A DNA stretch of 64,000 nucleotides from Noviherbaspirillum cavernae. Its GTDB lineage: Bacteria; Pseudomonadota; Gammaproteobacteria; Burkholderiales; Burkholderiaceae_D. How positions within the stretch are numbered: the first letter of the stretch is position 1; every line of letters starts with the position of its first letter. The notes beneath the pieces were generated by a model. That model made no database searches and was not told the origin of the DNA. It was given only the letters and a program-made list of their open reading frames with translations. Location: NCBI RefSeq assembly GCF_003590875.1, contig NZ_QYUN01000002.1, positions 2,480,001-2,544,000 on the forward strand. Reading direction: 5' to 3'. This document shows positions 8,808-18,341 of this stretch, in pieces. Made by a program: the position numbers and the translations under genes.

Positions 8808-9973
8808 TGAAAATTCCGTTCAGTTACATCGCCCGCAACCTCTGGACGCGCCGCCTCACCACGGCCCTGACCGCCGGCGGACTTGCGCTGGTGGTGTTCG
8901 TGTTCGCGACCGTGCTGATGCTGGATGAGGGACTGAAGAAAACACTGGTCACCACCGGCGAATACGACAACGTCGTGATGATCCGGCGCGCCGCCGAAAC
9001 CGAAGTGCAAAGCGGCGTGGAACGCCCGCAGGCGGCGATCGCGGCCAGCCATCCGGTGATCGCCCTGAACCACGAGGGAGTACCGATGGTGTCCAGGGAA
9101 ACCGTGGTGCTGATCGCACTCAACAAGCGCGGCACCGACAAGCCGGCCAACGTCGTGATTCGCGGCGTGTCGCCGATGGGTCTGGAGCTTCGCCCGCAAG
9201 TGAAGCTGGTTGCCGGACGCATGTTCCGCCCCGGTTCATCCGAAATCATCGCCGGCAACAACATCACCAAACGCTTCGCAGGTGCGGGCATCGGCGAAGC
9301 CTTGCGTTTCGGCCAGCGCGAATGGACGGTGGTCGGCGTGTTCGACGCCGGCAACAGCGGTTTCGATTCGGAGATATGGGGCGATGCGGATCAGCTGATG
9401 CAGGCGTTTCGCCGCGTTGCGTTTTCATCGGTGATCGTGCGGCTCGACAACAGCGATCATTTCGACAGTTTCAAGAAGAATATCGAAGGCGACCAGCGCC
9501 TGACGCTCGAAGCCAAGCGCGAGCAGACCTTCTACGCCGACCAGTCGAAGGCGCTGTCCACCTTCATCGGCATACTCGGCATGACGCTGTCCATCATCTT
9601 CTCGATCGGCGCGATGATCGGCGCAATGATCACGATGTACGCATCGGTCGCCAACCGCGTCACCGAAATCGGCACCCTGCGCGCGCTCGGCTTCAAGCGG
9701 CGCGCAATCCTCACTGCGTTCCTGATGGAGTCGCTGCTGCTGGCGGCGGTCGGCGGCGTGGCGGGATTGTTCTTTGCGTCCTTCATGCAGTTCCTGTCAT
9801 TCTCGACGGTGAACTTCCAGTCGTTTTCCGAATTGGCATTCGGCTTCACGCTCAACCCGGAGATTGCGGCGAAGTCGCTTGCGTTCGCGCTGGTGATGGG
9901 ATTTGTCGGCGGCTTCCTGCCCGCCGTGCGGGCAGCGAGGATGAAGATCGTGGATTCACTGCGGGCGGCGTGA
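8807..9973 (+). CDS. ABC transporter permease, FtsX/MacB family (second)
   Basis: Second permease of 388 residues, paralogous in layout to the preceding one. It has an N-terminal helix (TTALTAGGLALVVFVFATVLM), a periplasmic domain, and three C-terminal helices with a VTEIGTLRALGFKRRAI coupling segment. Two different permeases with one ATPase suggest a heterodimeric membrane core, as in LolCDE. The operon ends here in a strong GC hairpin, convergent with the MFS gene. Confidence 0.9.
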   Translation: MKIPFSYIARNLWTRRLTTALTAGGLALVVFVFATVLMLDEGLKKTLVTTGEYDNVVMIRRAAETEVQSGVERPQAAIAASHPVIALNHEGVPMVSRETVVLIALNKRGTDKPANVVIRGVSPMGLELRPQVKLVAGRMFRPGSSEIIAGNNITKRFAGAGIGEALRFGQREWTVVGVFDAGNSGFDSEIWGDADQLMQAFRRVAFSSVIVRLDNSDHFDSFKKNIEGDQRLTLEAKREQTFYADQSKALSTFIGILGMTLSIIFSIGAMIGAMITMYASVANRVTEIGTLRALGFKRRAILTAFLMESLLLAAVGGVAGLFFASFMQFLSFSTVNFQSFSELAFGFTLNPEIAAKSLAFALVMGFVGGFLPAVRAARMKIVDSLRAA

Positions 9974-10002
9974 CGGGGGGATGCGGTGCATTCCCCCGTC
10001 AC
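9970..10002. terminator. GC-rich hairpin between convergent operons
   Basis: GTGACGGGGG and CCCCCGTCAC form a perfect 10-bp stem overlapping the stop of the second permease. No clear T-run follows, so factor-independent termination is plausible but not certain. Confidence 0.55.
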
Positions 10003-10014
10003 CGCGCTCAGGCG

Positions 10015-11364
10015 TTAATCACGGATTTCCAATGCGCGGTTAAGGCTCAACGCCGCCAGTGAACCCACTGCCCCCGATAGCAAGTAGAGGCTGACATAGG
10101 CCAGGCCGAAATGCGCGGACAGGCCAAGCGCCACCAAGGGGGCGAAACCTGCGCCAACCAGCCAGGCAAAATCGGACGTCAAGGCAGCGCCGGTATAGCG
10201 ATATTTCGCGGGGAAATTGGCGGTAACGGCGCCCGCCGCCTGGCCATAGGACAATCCGAGCAACCCGAACCCCAGCAGGATGAAAATGTTCTGCCCGAGC
10301 TCGCCGCCATCCATGAGCGCTGGAACAGCCGCGCTGAACAGGGCAATGAGGCATGCGAGCGCCCCCAGAGTAGTGCGCCGCCCGAAACGATCGGCGATCA
10401 AGCCGGAGGCGACAATGCCGAACGCCGCCAGCGCCGCGCCGAGCATCTGGATGACCAGGAATTCGCTGGCGGGACGCGTCGAATAGACGGCGATCCACGA
10501 CAGCGGAAACACTGTCACAAGATGGAACAGCGCGTAGCTCGCCAATGCCGCCAGGGCACCGATGAGCACGTTGCGCCCTTGGGAGCGGGTCATCTCGATG
10601 ACATCGGTCGGCTGCAGTTCGCGCTCCTCAAGCAGGCGCGAGTATTCGTTGGTAGATACGAGGCGCAAGCGGGCGAACAACGCCACCACGTTGATGGCAA
10701 ACGCCACGTAGAACGGATAGCGCCAGCCCCAATCCAGAAAGTCTTCATTGGAAATGTTGAACAACAGGTAGGAGAACAGCCCGGCAGCCATGATGAAGCC
10801 CACCGGCGCACCCAGTTGCCCGAGCATCGCGTACCATCCCCGCCGGTTTTGCGGCGCATTGAGCGCCAGCAGCGAAGGCAGGCCGTCCCACGAACCGCCG
10901 AGCGCGACGCCCTGCCCGATGCGCAAAAGCGACAGCAAGACGATCGATGCGAAACCCAGATGCGCGTAGGTCGGCAGGAAGGCCATGCCAGCGGTGGAAA
11001 TGCCCAGCAGAAAAAGGGCAAGCGTGAGCTTGGTTTCGCGACCGAAGCGGCGCTGGATTGCCATGAAGGCAACCGTGCCGAAGGGTCTTGCGACAAAGGC
11101 GAAGGCAAAGATCAGGAACGCATAGAGCGTCCCTTCCAGGCGCTGCTCGAAGGGAAAGAAAACTGTCGGAAACACAAGCACCGAAGCGATTGCGTAGACA
11201 AAGAAATCAAAATATTCCGACGCGCGGCCAATGATCACGCCAACGGCGATCTCACCCGGCGAAATCCTTGATTGATCGGCCCGGTCATGCCTGGCGTCGC
11301 CGGCGGTCGAGTGCGGCGGAAAATCGGCGGGCAGCTCCCCGCCCTGAATACTTGTACTGGACAT
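10015..11364 (-). CDS. MFS transporter, metabolite:H+ symporter-like
   Basis: Inner-membrane carrier of 449 residues with about 12 hydrophobic segments. RPFGTVAFMAIQRRFGRE and DRFGRRTTLG are the two cytoplasmic A-like motifs of the major facilitator superfamily, and LLRIGQGVALGGSWDG matches the MHS (metabolite:H+ symporter) subgroup. The substrate is probably a small organic acid or osmolyte but cannot be read from sequence. The Shine-Dalgarno AAGGAG sits 7 bases before the ATG. It is divergent from the cyo operon across 173 bp. Confidence 0.85.
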   Translation of the reverse strand: MSSTSIQGGELPADFPPHSTAGDARHDRADQSRISPGEIAVGVIIGRASEYFDFFVYAIASVLVFPTVFFPFEQRLEGTLYAFLIFAFAFVARPFGTVAFMAIQRRFGRETKLTLALFLLGISTAGMAFLPTYAHLGFASIVLLSLLRIGQGVALGGSWDGLPSLLALNAPQNRRGWYAMLGQLGAPVGFIMAAGLFSYLLFNISNEDFLDWGWRYPFYVAFAINVVALFARLRLVSTNEYSRLLEERELQPTDVIEMTRSQGRNVLIGALAALASYALFHLVTVFPLSWIAVYSTRPASEFLVIQMLGAALAAFGIVASGLIADRFGRRTTLGALACLIALFSAAVPALMDGGELGQNIFILLGFGLLGLSYGQAAGAVTANFPAKYRYTGAALTSDFAWLVGAGFAPLVALGLSAHFGLAYVSLYLLSGAVGSLAALSLNRALEIRD

Positions 11365-11537
11365 CGTCTCACTCCTTGATTTTGGTTCTCTTCAGTCAAC
11401 ATTTTTTATGTCTTTCTGTCGACAAGACAAGTCTATTCAAGTATTGGCCGCAAGGGTAGGACAATATGTCCAATTCCCAACACGTATTGACGCAAGTAAA
11501 GTCACACGATCCTTATTTCCGGTCGTAACTTTTCTGC

Positions 11538-12554
11538 ATGTCTCCAATAACAATTCGTCGTTTCCTGCTTCTGTTGCCTGTTGTCTTGCTGGCAGGCTGC
11601 GATACCGTGGTAATGAACCCGTCCGGTGACATTGCCGCTCAACAGGCGCATCTCATTCTTGTTTCCATGCTGTTGATGCTGCTGATCATCGTGCCGGTGA
11701 TCGCATTGACCTTCCTGTTCGCGTGGCGCTACCGGAAAAGCAATACCTCGGCGAAGTACGACCCGGATTGGGACCACTCGACCAGGCTCGAGCTGATCAT
11801 CTGGGGCGCGCCTCTGCTGATCATCATTGCCCTGGGCCTGCTGACGTGGATCAGCACGCACAAGCTGGACCCTTACCGCCCGCTGGAGCGCATTGATGCC
11901 CAGCGCCCGATTCCAGCCGGAACCAAGCCGCTGCTGGTCCAGGTCGTCGCGCTCGACTGGAAATGGCTGTTCATCTATCCCGAGCAAGGCATCGCGACGG
12001 TCAACGAACTGGTCACGCCGGTTGATGTGCCTGTCCGCTTCAAGATCACCGCCTCCACCGTGATGAACTCTTTCTATATCCCTGCGCTGGCCGGCCAGAT
12101 CTACGCCATGCCAGGCATGGAGACCACGCTGAATGCGGTCATCAACAAGGCCGGCGAATACGAAGGCTTCTCGGCGAACTACAGCGGCGCAGGCTTCTCC
12201 CACATGCGCTTCAAGTATCACGGCGTGGCCGCTGCGGATTTCGACAACTGGGTGCAGAAGACGAAGGCGGGCGGCGGAGCCCTGGACCGTGCCGACTATC
12301 TGGTGCTTGAAAAGCCCAGCGAGCGCGAGCCGGTGCGCCGTTACGGCACGGTCGCGCCCGATCTGTTCGGCGCGATTGTCAATCGCTGCGTCGAATCCGG
12401 CACGGTATGCATGGACAAGATGATGGCTGCCGACAGCAACCGCATCAAGGCAGCCATCGCTCGCCAATCGCAACAAGAAGCCTCATTGAGCTCGATCGCG
12501 CAAATCTGCACCGAGGCATCCGCCTCGTCCCCCATTTCCACAAAGACTAACTGA
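11538..12554 (+). CDS. cyoA: Cytochrome bo-type ubiquinol oxidase subunit II
   Basis: Periplasm-facing subunit of a heme-copper quinol oxidase, 338 residues. The lipoprotein signal has lipobox LLAGC, with two transmembrane helices after it and a cupredoxin-like domain ([21 protein letters not shown]). The segment where cytochrome c oxidases carry the CuA cysteines reads [19 protein letters not shown], without cysteines, so this is a quinol oxidase. It opens a tightly packed operon. A cysteine-containing C-terminal tail (residues about 270-338) resembles the CyoA extension. Confidence 0.94.
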   Translation: MSPITIRRFLLLLPVVLLAGCDTVVMNPSGDIAAQQAHLILVSMLLMLLIIVPVIALTFLFAWRYRKSNTSAKYDPDWDHSTRLELIIWGAPLLIIIALGLLTWISTHKLDPYRPLERIDAQRPIPAGTKPLLVQVVALDWKWLFIYPEQGIATVNELVTPVDVPVRFKITASTVMNSFYIPALAGQIYAMPGMETTLNAVINKAGEYEGFSANYSGAGFSHMRFKYHGVAAADFDNWVQKTKAGGGALDRADYLVLEKPSEREPVRRYGTVAPDLFGAIVNRCVESGTVCMDKMMAADSNRIKAAIARQSQQEASLSSIAQICTEASASSPISTKTN

Positions 12555-12556
12555 CG

Positions 12557-14560
12557 ATGCCAGACCAAAATCACCTGACGGAGCTCATCTTCGGGCGACT
12601 GACATGGGATGCGATTCCATTCCACGAACCCATCCTGATAGGCACCTTTCTCATGTGCGCCATTGGCGGCGTGGCGATCCTCGCTGCGCTGACACGTTTC
12701 CGCCTCTGGGGCACCTTGTGGCATGACTGGATCACCAGCATCGACCACAAGAAAATCGGCATCATGTACATGATCCTGGGCCTCGTGATGCTGCTGCGCG
12801 GCTTTGCCGACGCGCTGATGATGCGCGCCCAGCAAGCGTTCGCTTTCGGCGATGCTGCCGGCTTCCTGCCGCCCGACCACTACGACCAGATCTTCACGGC
12901 GCACGGCGTGATCATGATCTTCTTCGTCGCCATGCCTCTCGTCACCGGCCTGATGAACTATGTCGTGCCGCTGCAGATCGGCGCGCGCGACGTGGCATTC
13001 CCGTTCCTGAACAACTTCAGCTTCTGGATGACCACCTTCGGCGCCGGTCTGACGATGGCATCCCTGTTCGTGGGTGAATTCGCGCGCACCGGCTGGCTTG
13101 CCTATCCGCCGCTGTCCGGCATCCTGTCCAGTCCCGATGTCGGCGTCGATTACTACATCTGGTCATTGCAGATTGCCGGGGTAGGTACCCTGCTATCAGG
13201 GATTAACCTGATCGCGACTATCGTGAAAATGCGCGCGCCCGGCATGACCATGATGAAGATGCCGGTGTTCACCTGGACCTCGCTGTGTACCAACGTGCTG
13301 ATCGTCGCCGCCTTCCCGGTGCTGACCGCGGTGCTCGGCATGCTGTCGATGGATCGCATGCTCGGCGCGAACTTCTTTACCAACGACCTTGGCGGCAACG
13401 CCATGATGTACGTCAACCTGATCTGGATCTGGGGTCATCCCGAGGTGTACATCCTGATCCTGCCGGCGTTCGGCATCTTCTCGGAAGTGGTGTCCACCTT
13501 CTCCGGCAAGCGCCTGTTCGGCTACACCTCGATGGTGTATGCGACCGTGGTCATCACGATCCTGTCGTATCTGGTCTGGCTGCACCACTTCTTCACGATG
13601 GGTTCGGGCGCGAGCGTCAATTCGTTCTTCGGCATCACGACGATGATCATCTCGATCCCGACCGGGGCGAAGATCTTCAATTGGCTGTTCACCATGTATC
13701 GCGGCCGCATCCGCTTCGAACTGCCGATGATGTGGACCGTCGCCTTCATGGTGACCTTTGTGATCGGCGGCATGACGGGCGTGCTGCTGGCCGTGCCGCC
13801 GGCCGACTTCGTGCTGCACAACAGCCTGTTCCTGATCGCGCACTTCCACAACGTGATCATCGGCGGCGTGCTGTTCGGCCTGTTTGCCGGCATCCACTAC
13901 TGGTTCCCGAAAGCGTTCGGCTACAAGCTCGACGATTTCTGGGGCAAGGTATCGTTCTGGTGCTGGGTCATCGGCTTCTATCTCGCCTTCATGCCGCTGT
14001 ATGTGCTCGGTCTGATGGGTGTGACGCGCCGCATGAGCCATTTCGAGGACCCCTCGCTGCAGATCTGGTTCCAGATCGCGGCGCTCGGCGCGGTCCTGAT
14101 TGCCTGCGGCATCGGCGCGATGCTCGTGCAGTTCTACGTCAGCTTCCGACGCCGCCATGCGCTGCGCGACGTGACCGGCGATCCGTGGGACGGCCGCACG
14201 CTGGAATGGGCGACCTCGTCGCCGCCGCCTGACTACAACTTCGCCTTCACGCCGCGCGTCTACGACAACGACGCATGGACGGACATGAAGAAGCAAGGTT
14301 ACGTGCGTCCGCAGAAAGGATTTACCCCGATCCACATGCCGAAGAACACGGCTGCCGGCTTCGTGATTGCGGCCCTCTCCGCGTTCGTCGGTTTCGCCCT
14401 GATCTGGCACATGTGGCTGGTGGCCGGCCTCGGTTTCGCGGCGATGATGGCTGCCATCATCATCCATACCTTCAATTACAAACGCGACTTTCACATTCCG
14501 GCCGACGTCGTTGTCCGTACCGAGAATGCTCGCACCCGACTGCTGGAAAGCCATGCCTGA
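12557..14560 (+). CDS. cyoB: Cytochrome bo-type ubiquinol oxidase subunit I
   Basis: Catalytic subunit of 667 residues, the length of CyoB, with about 15 membrane segments. Metal-binding features are visible: [10 protein letters not shown] carries a heme histidine, [12 protein letters not shown] has the CuB histidine and cross-linked tyrosine, LHHFFTMG has the CuB histidine pair, and HFHNVIIGG has the high-spin and low-spin heme histidines. It reduces oxygen with electrons from ubiquinol while pumping protons. It starts 2 bp after cyoA and overlaps cyoC by 8 bp. Confidence 0.97.
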   Translation: MPDQNHLTELIFGRLTWDAIPFHEPILIGTFLMCAIGGVAILAALTRFRLWGTLWHDWITSIDHKKIGIMYMILGLVMLLRGFADALMMRAQQAFAFGDAAGFLPPDHYDQIFTAHGVIMIFFVAMPLVTGLMNYVVPLQIGARDVAFPFLNNFSFWMTTFGAGLTMASLFVGEFARTGWLAYPPLSGILSSPDVGVDYYIWSLQIAGVGTLLSGINLIATIVKMRAPGMTMMKMPVFTWTSLCTNVLIVAAFPVLTAVLGMLSMDRMLGANFFTNDLGGNAMMYVNLIWIWGHPEVYILILPAFGIFSEVVSTFSGKRLFGYTSMVYATVVITILSYLVWLHHFFTMGSGASVNSFFGITTMIISIPTGAKIFNWLFTMYRGRIRFELPMMWTVAFMVTFVIGGMTGVLLAVPPADFVLHNSLFLIAHFHNVIIGGVLFGLFAGIHYWFPKAFGYKLDDFWGKVSFWCWVIGFYLAFMPLYVLGLMGVTRRMSHFEDPSLQIWFQIAALGAVLIACGIGAMLVQFYVSFRRRHALRDVTGDPWDGRTLEWATSSPPPDYNFAFTPRVYDNDAWTDMKKQGYVRPQKGFTPIHMPKNTAAGFVIAALSAFVGFALIWHMWLVAGLGFAAMMAAIIIHTFNYKRDFHIPADVVVRTENARTRLLESHA

Positions 14561-15200
14561 GATCATTGCCACTCCTCGCAGCGCCATGGGCGCTGAAACG
14601 ACCGCCGACCCGAGCGCGCGCTTCCACGTGCGCGAGCACCACCCGGAAAACGGTACCCAGCTGGGTTTCTGGCTCTATTTGATGAGCGACTGCCTGATCT
14701 TTGCGTGCCTGTTCGCCACCTACGCGGTGCTGGGACGCAACTATGCGGGCGGTCCGTCGGGTGCGGAACTGTTCGATCTGCCGCTGGTGGCAACCAACAC
14801 GGCATTGCTGCTGCTGTCGTCGATCACCTACGGCTTTGCGATGCTGGAGTCGCAGCGCAAGCGCCTGGGCAGCACCTTGCTGTGGCTGGGCGTGACCGGC
14901 CTGTTCGGCGCCGGCTTTCTTGCGCTGGAGCTGTATGAGTTCGCCCACCTGATCCACGCAGGCGCAGGCCCGCAGCGCAGCGGCTTCCTGACGGCCTTCT
15001 TCGCGCTGGTCGCCACGCACGGCCTGCACGTGAGCTTCGGCATCGTCTGGCTCGTGACGCTGATGTTCCAGCTCAACCGGCACGGACTGATCCCGGAAAA
15101 CCGCCGCCGCCTGATGTGCCTGTCCATGTTCTGGCACTTCCTCGACGTGATCTGGATCGGCGTCTTCACCTTTGTCTACCTGATGGGAGTCCTGCCATGA
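14553..15200 (+). CDS. cyoC: Cytochrome bo-type ubiquinol oxidase subunit III
   Basis: Five-helix subunit III of 215 residues ([71 protein letters not shown]). It stabilises the oxidase core. The ATG at 14553 was preferred to one at 14511 because it gives the family N-terminus and an 8-bp overlap with cyoB (ATGCCTGA). It overlaps cyoD by ATGA. Confidence 0.95.
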   Translation: MPEIIATPRSAMGAETTADPSARFHVREHHPENGTQLGFWLYLMSDCLIFACLFATYAVLGRNYAGGPSGAELFDLPLVATNTALLLLSSITYGFAMLESQRKRLGSTLLWLGVTGLFGAGFLALELYEFAHLIHAGAGPQRSGFLTAFFALVATHGLHVSFGIVWLVTLMFQLNRHGLIPENRRRLMCLSMFWHFLDVIWIGVFTFVYLMGVLP

Positions 15201-15622
15201 GCAGCCACCACGACACGCATGCCGATGATCACGACCACCACGGTCACCACAGTCACGATGAGCATGCCGACCACGGCAGCCTGAAAAGCTATGCCATCGG
15301 CTTCGTGCTGTCGGTGATCCTGACCGCGATCCCGTTCTGGCTGGTGATGGGCAAGGTATTCGACAAATCCGGCACCACCGCCATGGTCATCCTCGGCTTC
15401 GCTGCCGTGCAGGTCGTCGTCCATATGGTCTATTTCCTGCACATGAACACCAGGGCCGAAGGCGGCTGGTCCATGCTTGCGCTGATCTTCACCGTCGTGC
15501 TGGTAGTCATCATGCTGGCCGGCTCGCTCTGGGTGATGTATCACCTCAATCACAACATGATGCCGGGCATGATGCACGACGCAACACAGCAGATACCGCA
15601 CCAGATGCACAACATGCCATGA
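15197..15622 (+). CDS. cyoD: Cytochrome bo-type ubiquinol oxidase subunit IV
   Basis: Small three-helix subunit of 141 residues. The core (LKSYAIGFVLSVILTAIPFW, AAVQVVVHMVYFLHM, FTVVLVVIMLAGSLWVMYHLN) is standard CyoD. The N-terminus is unusual: within residues 4-27 nearly every second residue is His or Asp, a likely metal-binding extension. The C-terminus is rich in Met and His (MMPGMMHD, HQMHNMP). The start overlaps cyoC and the stop overlaps the SURF1 gene, both by ATGA. Confidence 0.95.
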   Translation: MSSHHDTHADDHDHHGHHSHDEHADHGSLKSYAIGFVLSVILTAIPFWLVMGKVFDKSGTTAMVILGFAAVQVVVHMVYFLHMNTRAEGGWSMLALIFTVVLVVIMLAGSLWVMYHLNHNMMPGMMHDATQQIPHQMHNMP

Positions 15623-16482
15623 CAGACCGGCCGGAGCGGCGCAGCGGTTCGGCTTCGGAGGAAACCGAACCACTGCGCCGACGCTCTTTCGCCATACTGC
15701 TTGCGCTTGCCGTATGCGCAACGCTGGCATTTGCAGGTTTCGTGGCGCTGGGGACATGGCAGCTTCAGCGCCTGCAATGGAAGCTTGCACTGATCGAACG
15801 GGTCGAGCAGCGGGTGCATGCCGCTCCCGTGCCCGCTCCGGGCCCGGACCGTTGGCCGCAGATCAATGCCGAAGCCGACGAGTACCGCCATGTGCGCGTC
15901 ACGGGCACCTTCCTTCATGAACTCGCCACCCGGGTTCAGGCCACTACCGAACTTGGCAGTGGCTACTGGCTGCTGACGCCGCTGCGCAGTGAGGACGGCA
16001 CCGTGGTGCTGGTCAACCGCGGCTTCATTCCGGCCAAGCCGACTGACTCGTCTGAACGGAAACGCCAGGATCGCCATGAGGTTTCCACCGTTAGCGGGCT
16101 GTTGCGCATCAGCGAGCCCGGCGGTGGTTTTCTACGCAACAACGATCCTGCCGCCAACCGCTGGCACTCCCGCGACGTTCAAGCCATTGCCGCAGCGCGC
16201 GGCCTGTCTCGGGTCGCTCCATACTTCGTGGATGCGGACTCTGCCAAGGACGCTGCGAACGAAAATTCGGGGGCTCTCTCGCCCGACCGCCCGATCGGCG
16301 GTTTGACGGTGATTTCCTTTCACAACAATCACTTGGTCTATGCGCTCACTTGGTATGCTTTGGCCTTGATGGTGGCCGGTGCCGGCGGATGGGTCGCGCG
16401 CGAGGAGCGAAGAATCCGCCGTGGCGCCGACACCCGTGCCGGGCATGTCAACCAAGAAAGCGAAGATGACAGGAAAAATTGA
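15619..16482 (+). CDS. SURF1-family oxidase assembly protein
   Basis: Assembly factor of 287 residues with the SURF1 topology: one N-terminal helix (LAVCATLAFAGFVALGTWQLQRLQWK) and one C-terminal helix (NNHLVYALTWYALALMVAG) around a periplasmic domain. The GTWQLQRLQWK and VLVNRGFIP motifs and the NHLVYALTWYALA ending are family hallmarks. SURF1 proteins assist heme insertion in heme-copper oxidases, and in Paracoccus one copy belongs to a quinol oxidase. Its position in the cyo operon suggests the same job here. It overlaps cyoD and regB. Confidence 0.92.
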   Translation: MTDRPERRSGSASEETEPLRRRSFAILLALAVCATLAFAGFVALGTWQLQRLQWKLALIERVEQRVHAAPVPAPGPDRWPQINAEADEYRHVRVTGTFLHELATRVQATTELGSGYWLLTPLRSEDGTVVLVNRGFIPAKPTDSSERKRQDRHEVSTVSGLLRISEPGGGFLRNNDPAANRWHSRDVQAIAAARGLSRVAPYFVDADSAKDAANENSGALSPDRPIGGLTVISFHNNHLVYALTWYALALMVAGAGGWVAREERRIRRGADTRAGHVNQESEDDRKN

Positions 16483-17815
16483 AACCGTTGCAAATCGGGA
16501 AGGCCTGAAGACAGGATCGGCCGCGGCGGCAAACATGGAACATCCTGCCGGTCACAAGAACATGCTGCAGCTCATCCAACTGCGCTGGATCGCCGCGATT
16601 GGACAGGTCACCACGATTGCCATCGTCACCCTCGGCTTTGGCATTCGCCTTCCGCTTCCGCAAATGCTCGCGGTGCTGGTATGTCTTGTTGCGTTCAACA
16701 TCGGCAGCCAGTTGCGCTGGCACGAGCGTCAAACCGTCACTAACAGCGAACTGTTTTTTGCATTGCTGGTTGACGTCGCCAGCTTGACGGCCCAGCTGTA
16801 TTTCAGCGGCGGAACGACCAATCCGTTTGCTTTTCTCTATCTATTGCAAGTCATTATCAGCGCCGTCCTGCTCGTAGCCTGGTCGACATGGACCATCGTC
16901 GCCATCACCAGCGCCTGCCTGGCCGGTCTGGCCCTGTTTTCCAAACCGCTGGCGCTACCGCTTGATAATGAACACAGTTTCCCCAATCTGTATATCCAAG
17001 GCATGCTGATCTGCTTTGTGCTCAATGCGGCATTGCTGGTGATCTACATCACGCGCATCAGCCGCAATCTGCGCGCGCACGATGCGCAACTTGCGGATAT
17101 GCGCCAGCGCGCAGCCGAGGAAGAACACATCGTGCGCATGGGCCTGCTCGCTTCGGGCGCCGCGCATGAACTCGGCACCCCGCTGGCCATCCTGTCCGTG
17201 ATTCTGGGAGACTGGCGGCAAATACCTCAACTCAACAAGAATATCGAGTTGCAGGAAGACATCACTGAAATGCAGACCCAATTGCAGCGTTGCAAATCAA
17301 TTGTCAGCGGCATCCTGCTGTCGGCCGGCGAGGCGCGCGGCGAGTCGTCGGTGAAAACCACCATCAGCACTTTTCTGGATGAACTGGTCGAAGAATGGCG
17401 CTCCACCAGGCCGGTGGTCTCGTTCGACTATGAAAATCACATTCAGCAGGATCTCCCGGTGGTGTTCGACTCCACGTTGAAGCAGACGATTTTCAACGTG
17501 CTCGACAATGCGCTCGAAGCCTCGCCGCAATGGCTGAGTCTCGAAGCCATGCGCGAGAACGGCTCGCTGAAGTTGTTGATTACCGACGCCGGCCCCGGTT
17601 TCGCGCCCGAGATGCTGGCGCAATTCGGCAAGCCTTATCAATCGAGCAAGGGTCGGCCGGGCAGCGGATTGGGACTGTTCCTCGCAGTCAATGTGTCACG
17701 CACCTTGGGCGGCACCGTCACGGCGCGCAATCGCCCGAGCGGTGGAGCTGTCGTCGAACTGACCCTCCCTCTGGCAGCGATCGCTCTCGATGAGGACAAA
17801 GGACATGCCATCTGA
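16466..17815 (+). CDS. regB: Redox-sensing histidine kinase RegB/PrrB/ActS family
   Basis: Membrane histidine kinase of 449 residues. Six N-terminal helices include GGTTNPF at residues 115-121, the quinone-sensing GGxxNPF motif of RegB. The H-box GAAHELGTPLAI puts the phospho-acceptor at His234. A cysteine at 276 (LQRCKSIVSG), about 42 residues later, matches the spacing of the redox-active RegB cysteine. The ATPase domain has DNALEASP, DAGPGF and GSGLGLFLAV. I chose the start at 16466 for its purine-rich upstream; ATGs at 16445 and 16379 are possible. It overlaps SURF1 by 17 bp and regA by 11 bp. Confidence 0.92.
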   Translation: MTGKIETVANREGLKTGSAAAANMEHPAGHKNMLQLIQLRWIAAIGQVTTIAIVTLGFGIRLPLPQMLAVLVCLVAFNIGSQLRWHERQTVTNSELFFALLVDVASLTAQLYFSGGTTNPFAFLYLLQVIISAVLLVAWSTWTIVAITSACLAGLALFSKPLALPLDNEHSFPNLYIQGMLICFVLNAALLVIYITRISRNLRAHDAQLADMRQRAAEEEHIVRMGLLASGAAHELGTPLAILSVILGDWRQIPQLNKNIELQEDITEMQTQLQRCKSIVSGILLSAGEARGESSVKTTISTFLDELVEEWRSTRPVVSFDYENHIQQDLPVVFDSTLKQTIFNVLDNALEASPQWLSLEAMRENGSLKLLITDAGPGFAPEMLAQFGKPYQSSKGRPGSGLGLFLAVNVSRTLGGTVTARNRPSGGAVVELTLPLAAIALDEDKGHAI

Positions 17816-18341
17816 TCGTCTGTTGCTGATCGTCGAAGACGATGCCGCATTCGCCCGCACGCTCGGTCGCTCGTTCGAGCGCCGCGACTATCGGGTATTA
17901 CTCGCTGCAAATATCAATGAAGCCGCCGCATTGCTGCAGGAGAACTCGCCCGGCTACGCGGTGGTTGACCTCAAGCTGAACGATGGCACGTCCGGGTTGA
18001 CCTGCGTGCAAATGCTGCACAAGCATGATCCGGACATGTTAATCGTTGTCCTGACCGGCTTCGCCAGCATTAACACCGCAGTCGAGGCCATCAAGCTCGG
18101 TGCCTGCCAGTATCTGGCCAAGCCCTCCAATACCGACGATATCGAGGCGGCGTTCGGCCATGTCGCCGGCAATACCGAGGTCGAGCTGACCAATCGCTCG
18201 ACCTCGATCAAGACACTCGAATGGGAACGCATTCACGAAACGCTCGTGGAAACCAACTTCAATATTTCCGAAACGGCGCGCCGCCTGGGAATGCATCGCC
18301 GCACCCTGGCCCGCAAGCTCGAAAAGCAGCGCATCAAATAG
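17805..18341 (+). CDS. regA: Response regulator RegA/PrrA/ActR family
   Basis: Two-domain response regulator of 178 residues. The receiver domain has the acidic pair in IVEDD, the phospho-acceptor Asp55 (AVVDLKLND), the threonine in VVLTGF and the lysine in YLAKPSN. A Fis-type helix-turn-helix ends the protein (NISETARRLGMHRRTLARKLEKQ), nearly identical to the DNA-binding helix of RegA. This pair controls respiration and carbon and nitrogen pathways in alpha- and betaproteobacteria. GAGGA precedes the start. Its stop overlaps the convergent eda stop by 8 bp. Confidence 0.93.
   Translation: MPSDRLLLIVEDDAAFARTLGRSFERRDYRVLLAANINEAAALLQENSPGYAVVDLKLNDGTSGLTCVQMLHKHDPDMLIVVLTGFASINTAVEAIKLGACQYLAKPSNTDDIEAAFGHVAGNTEVELTNRSTSIKTLEWERIHETLVETNFNISETARRLGMHRRTLARKLEKQRIK

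Noticed and set aside
13285..14232. 315-codon frame inside cyoB
   Set aside because: Out-of-frame shadow of cyoB with Arg/His-rich composition.
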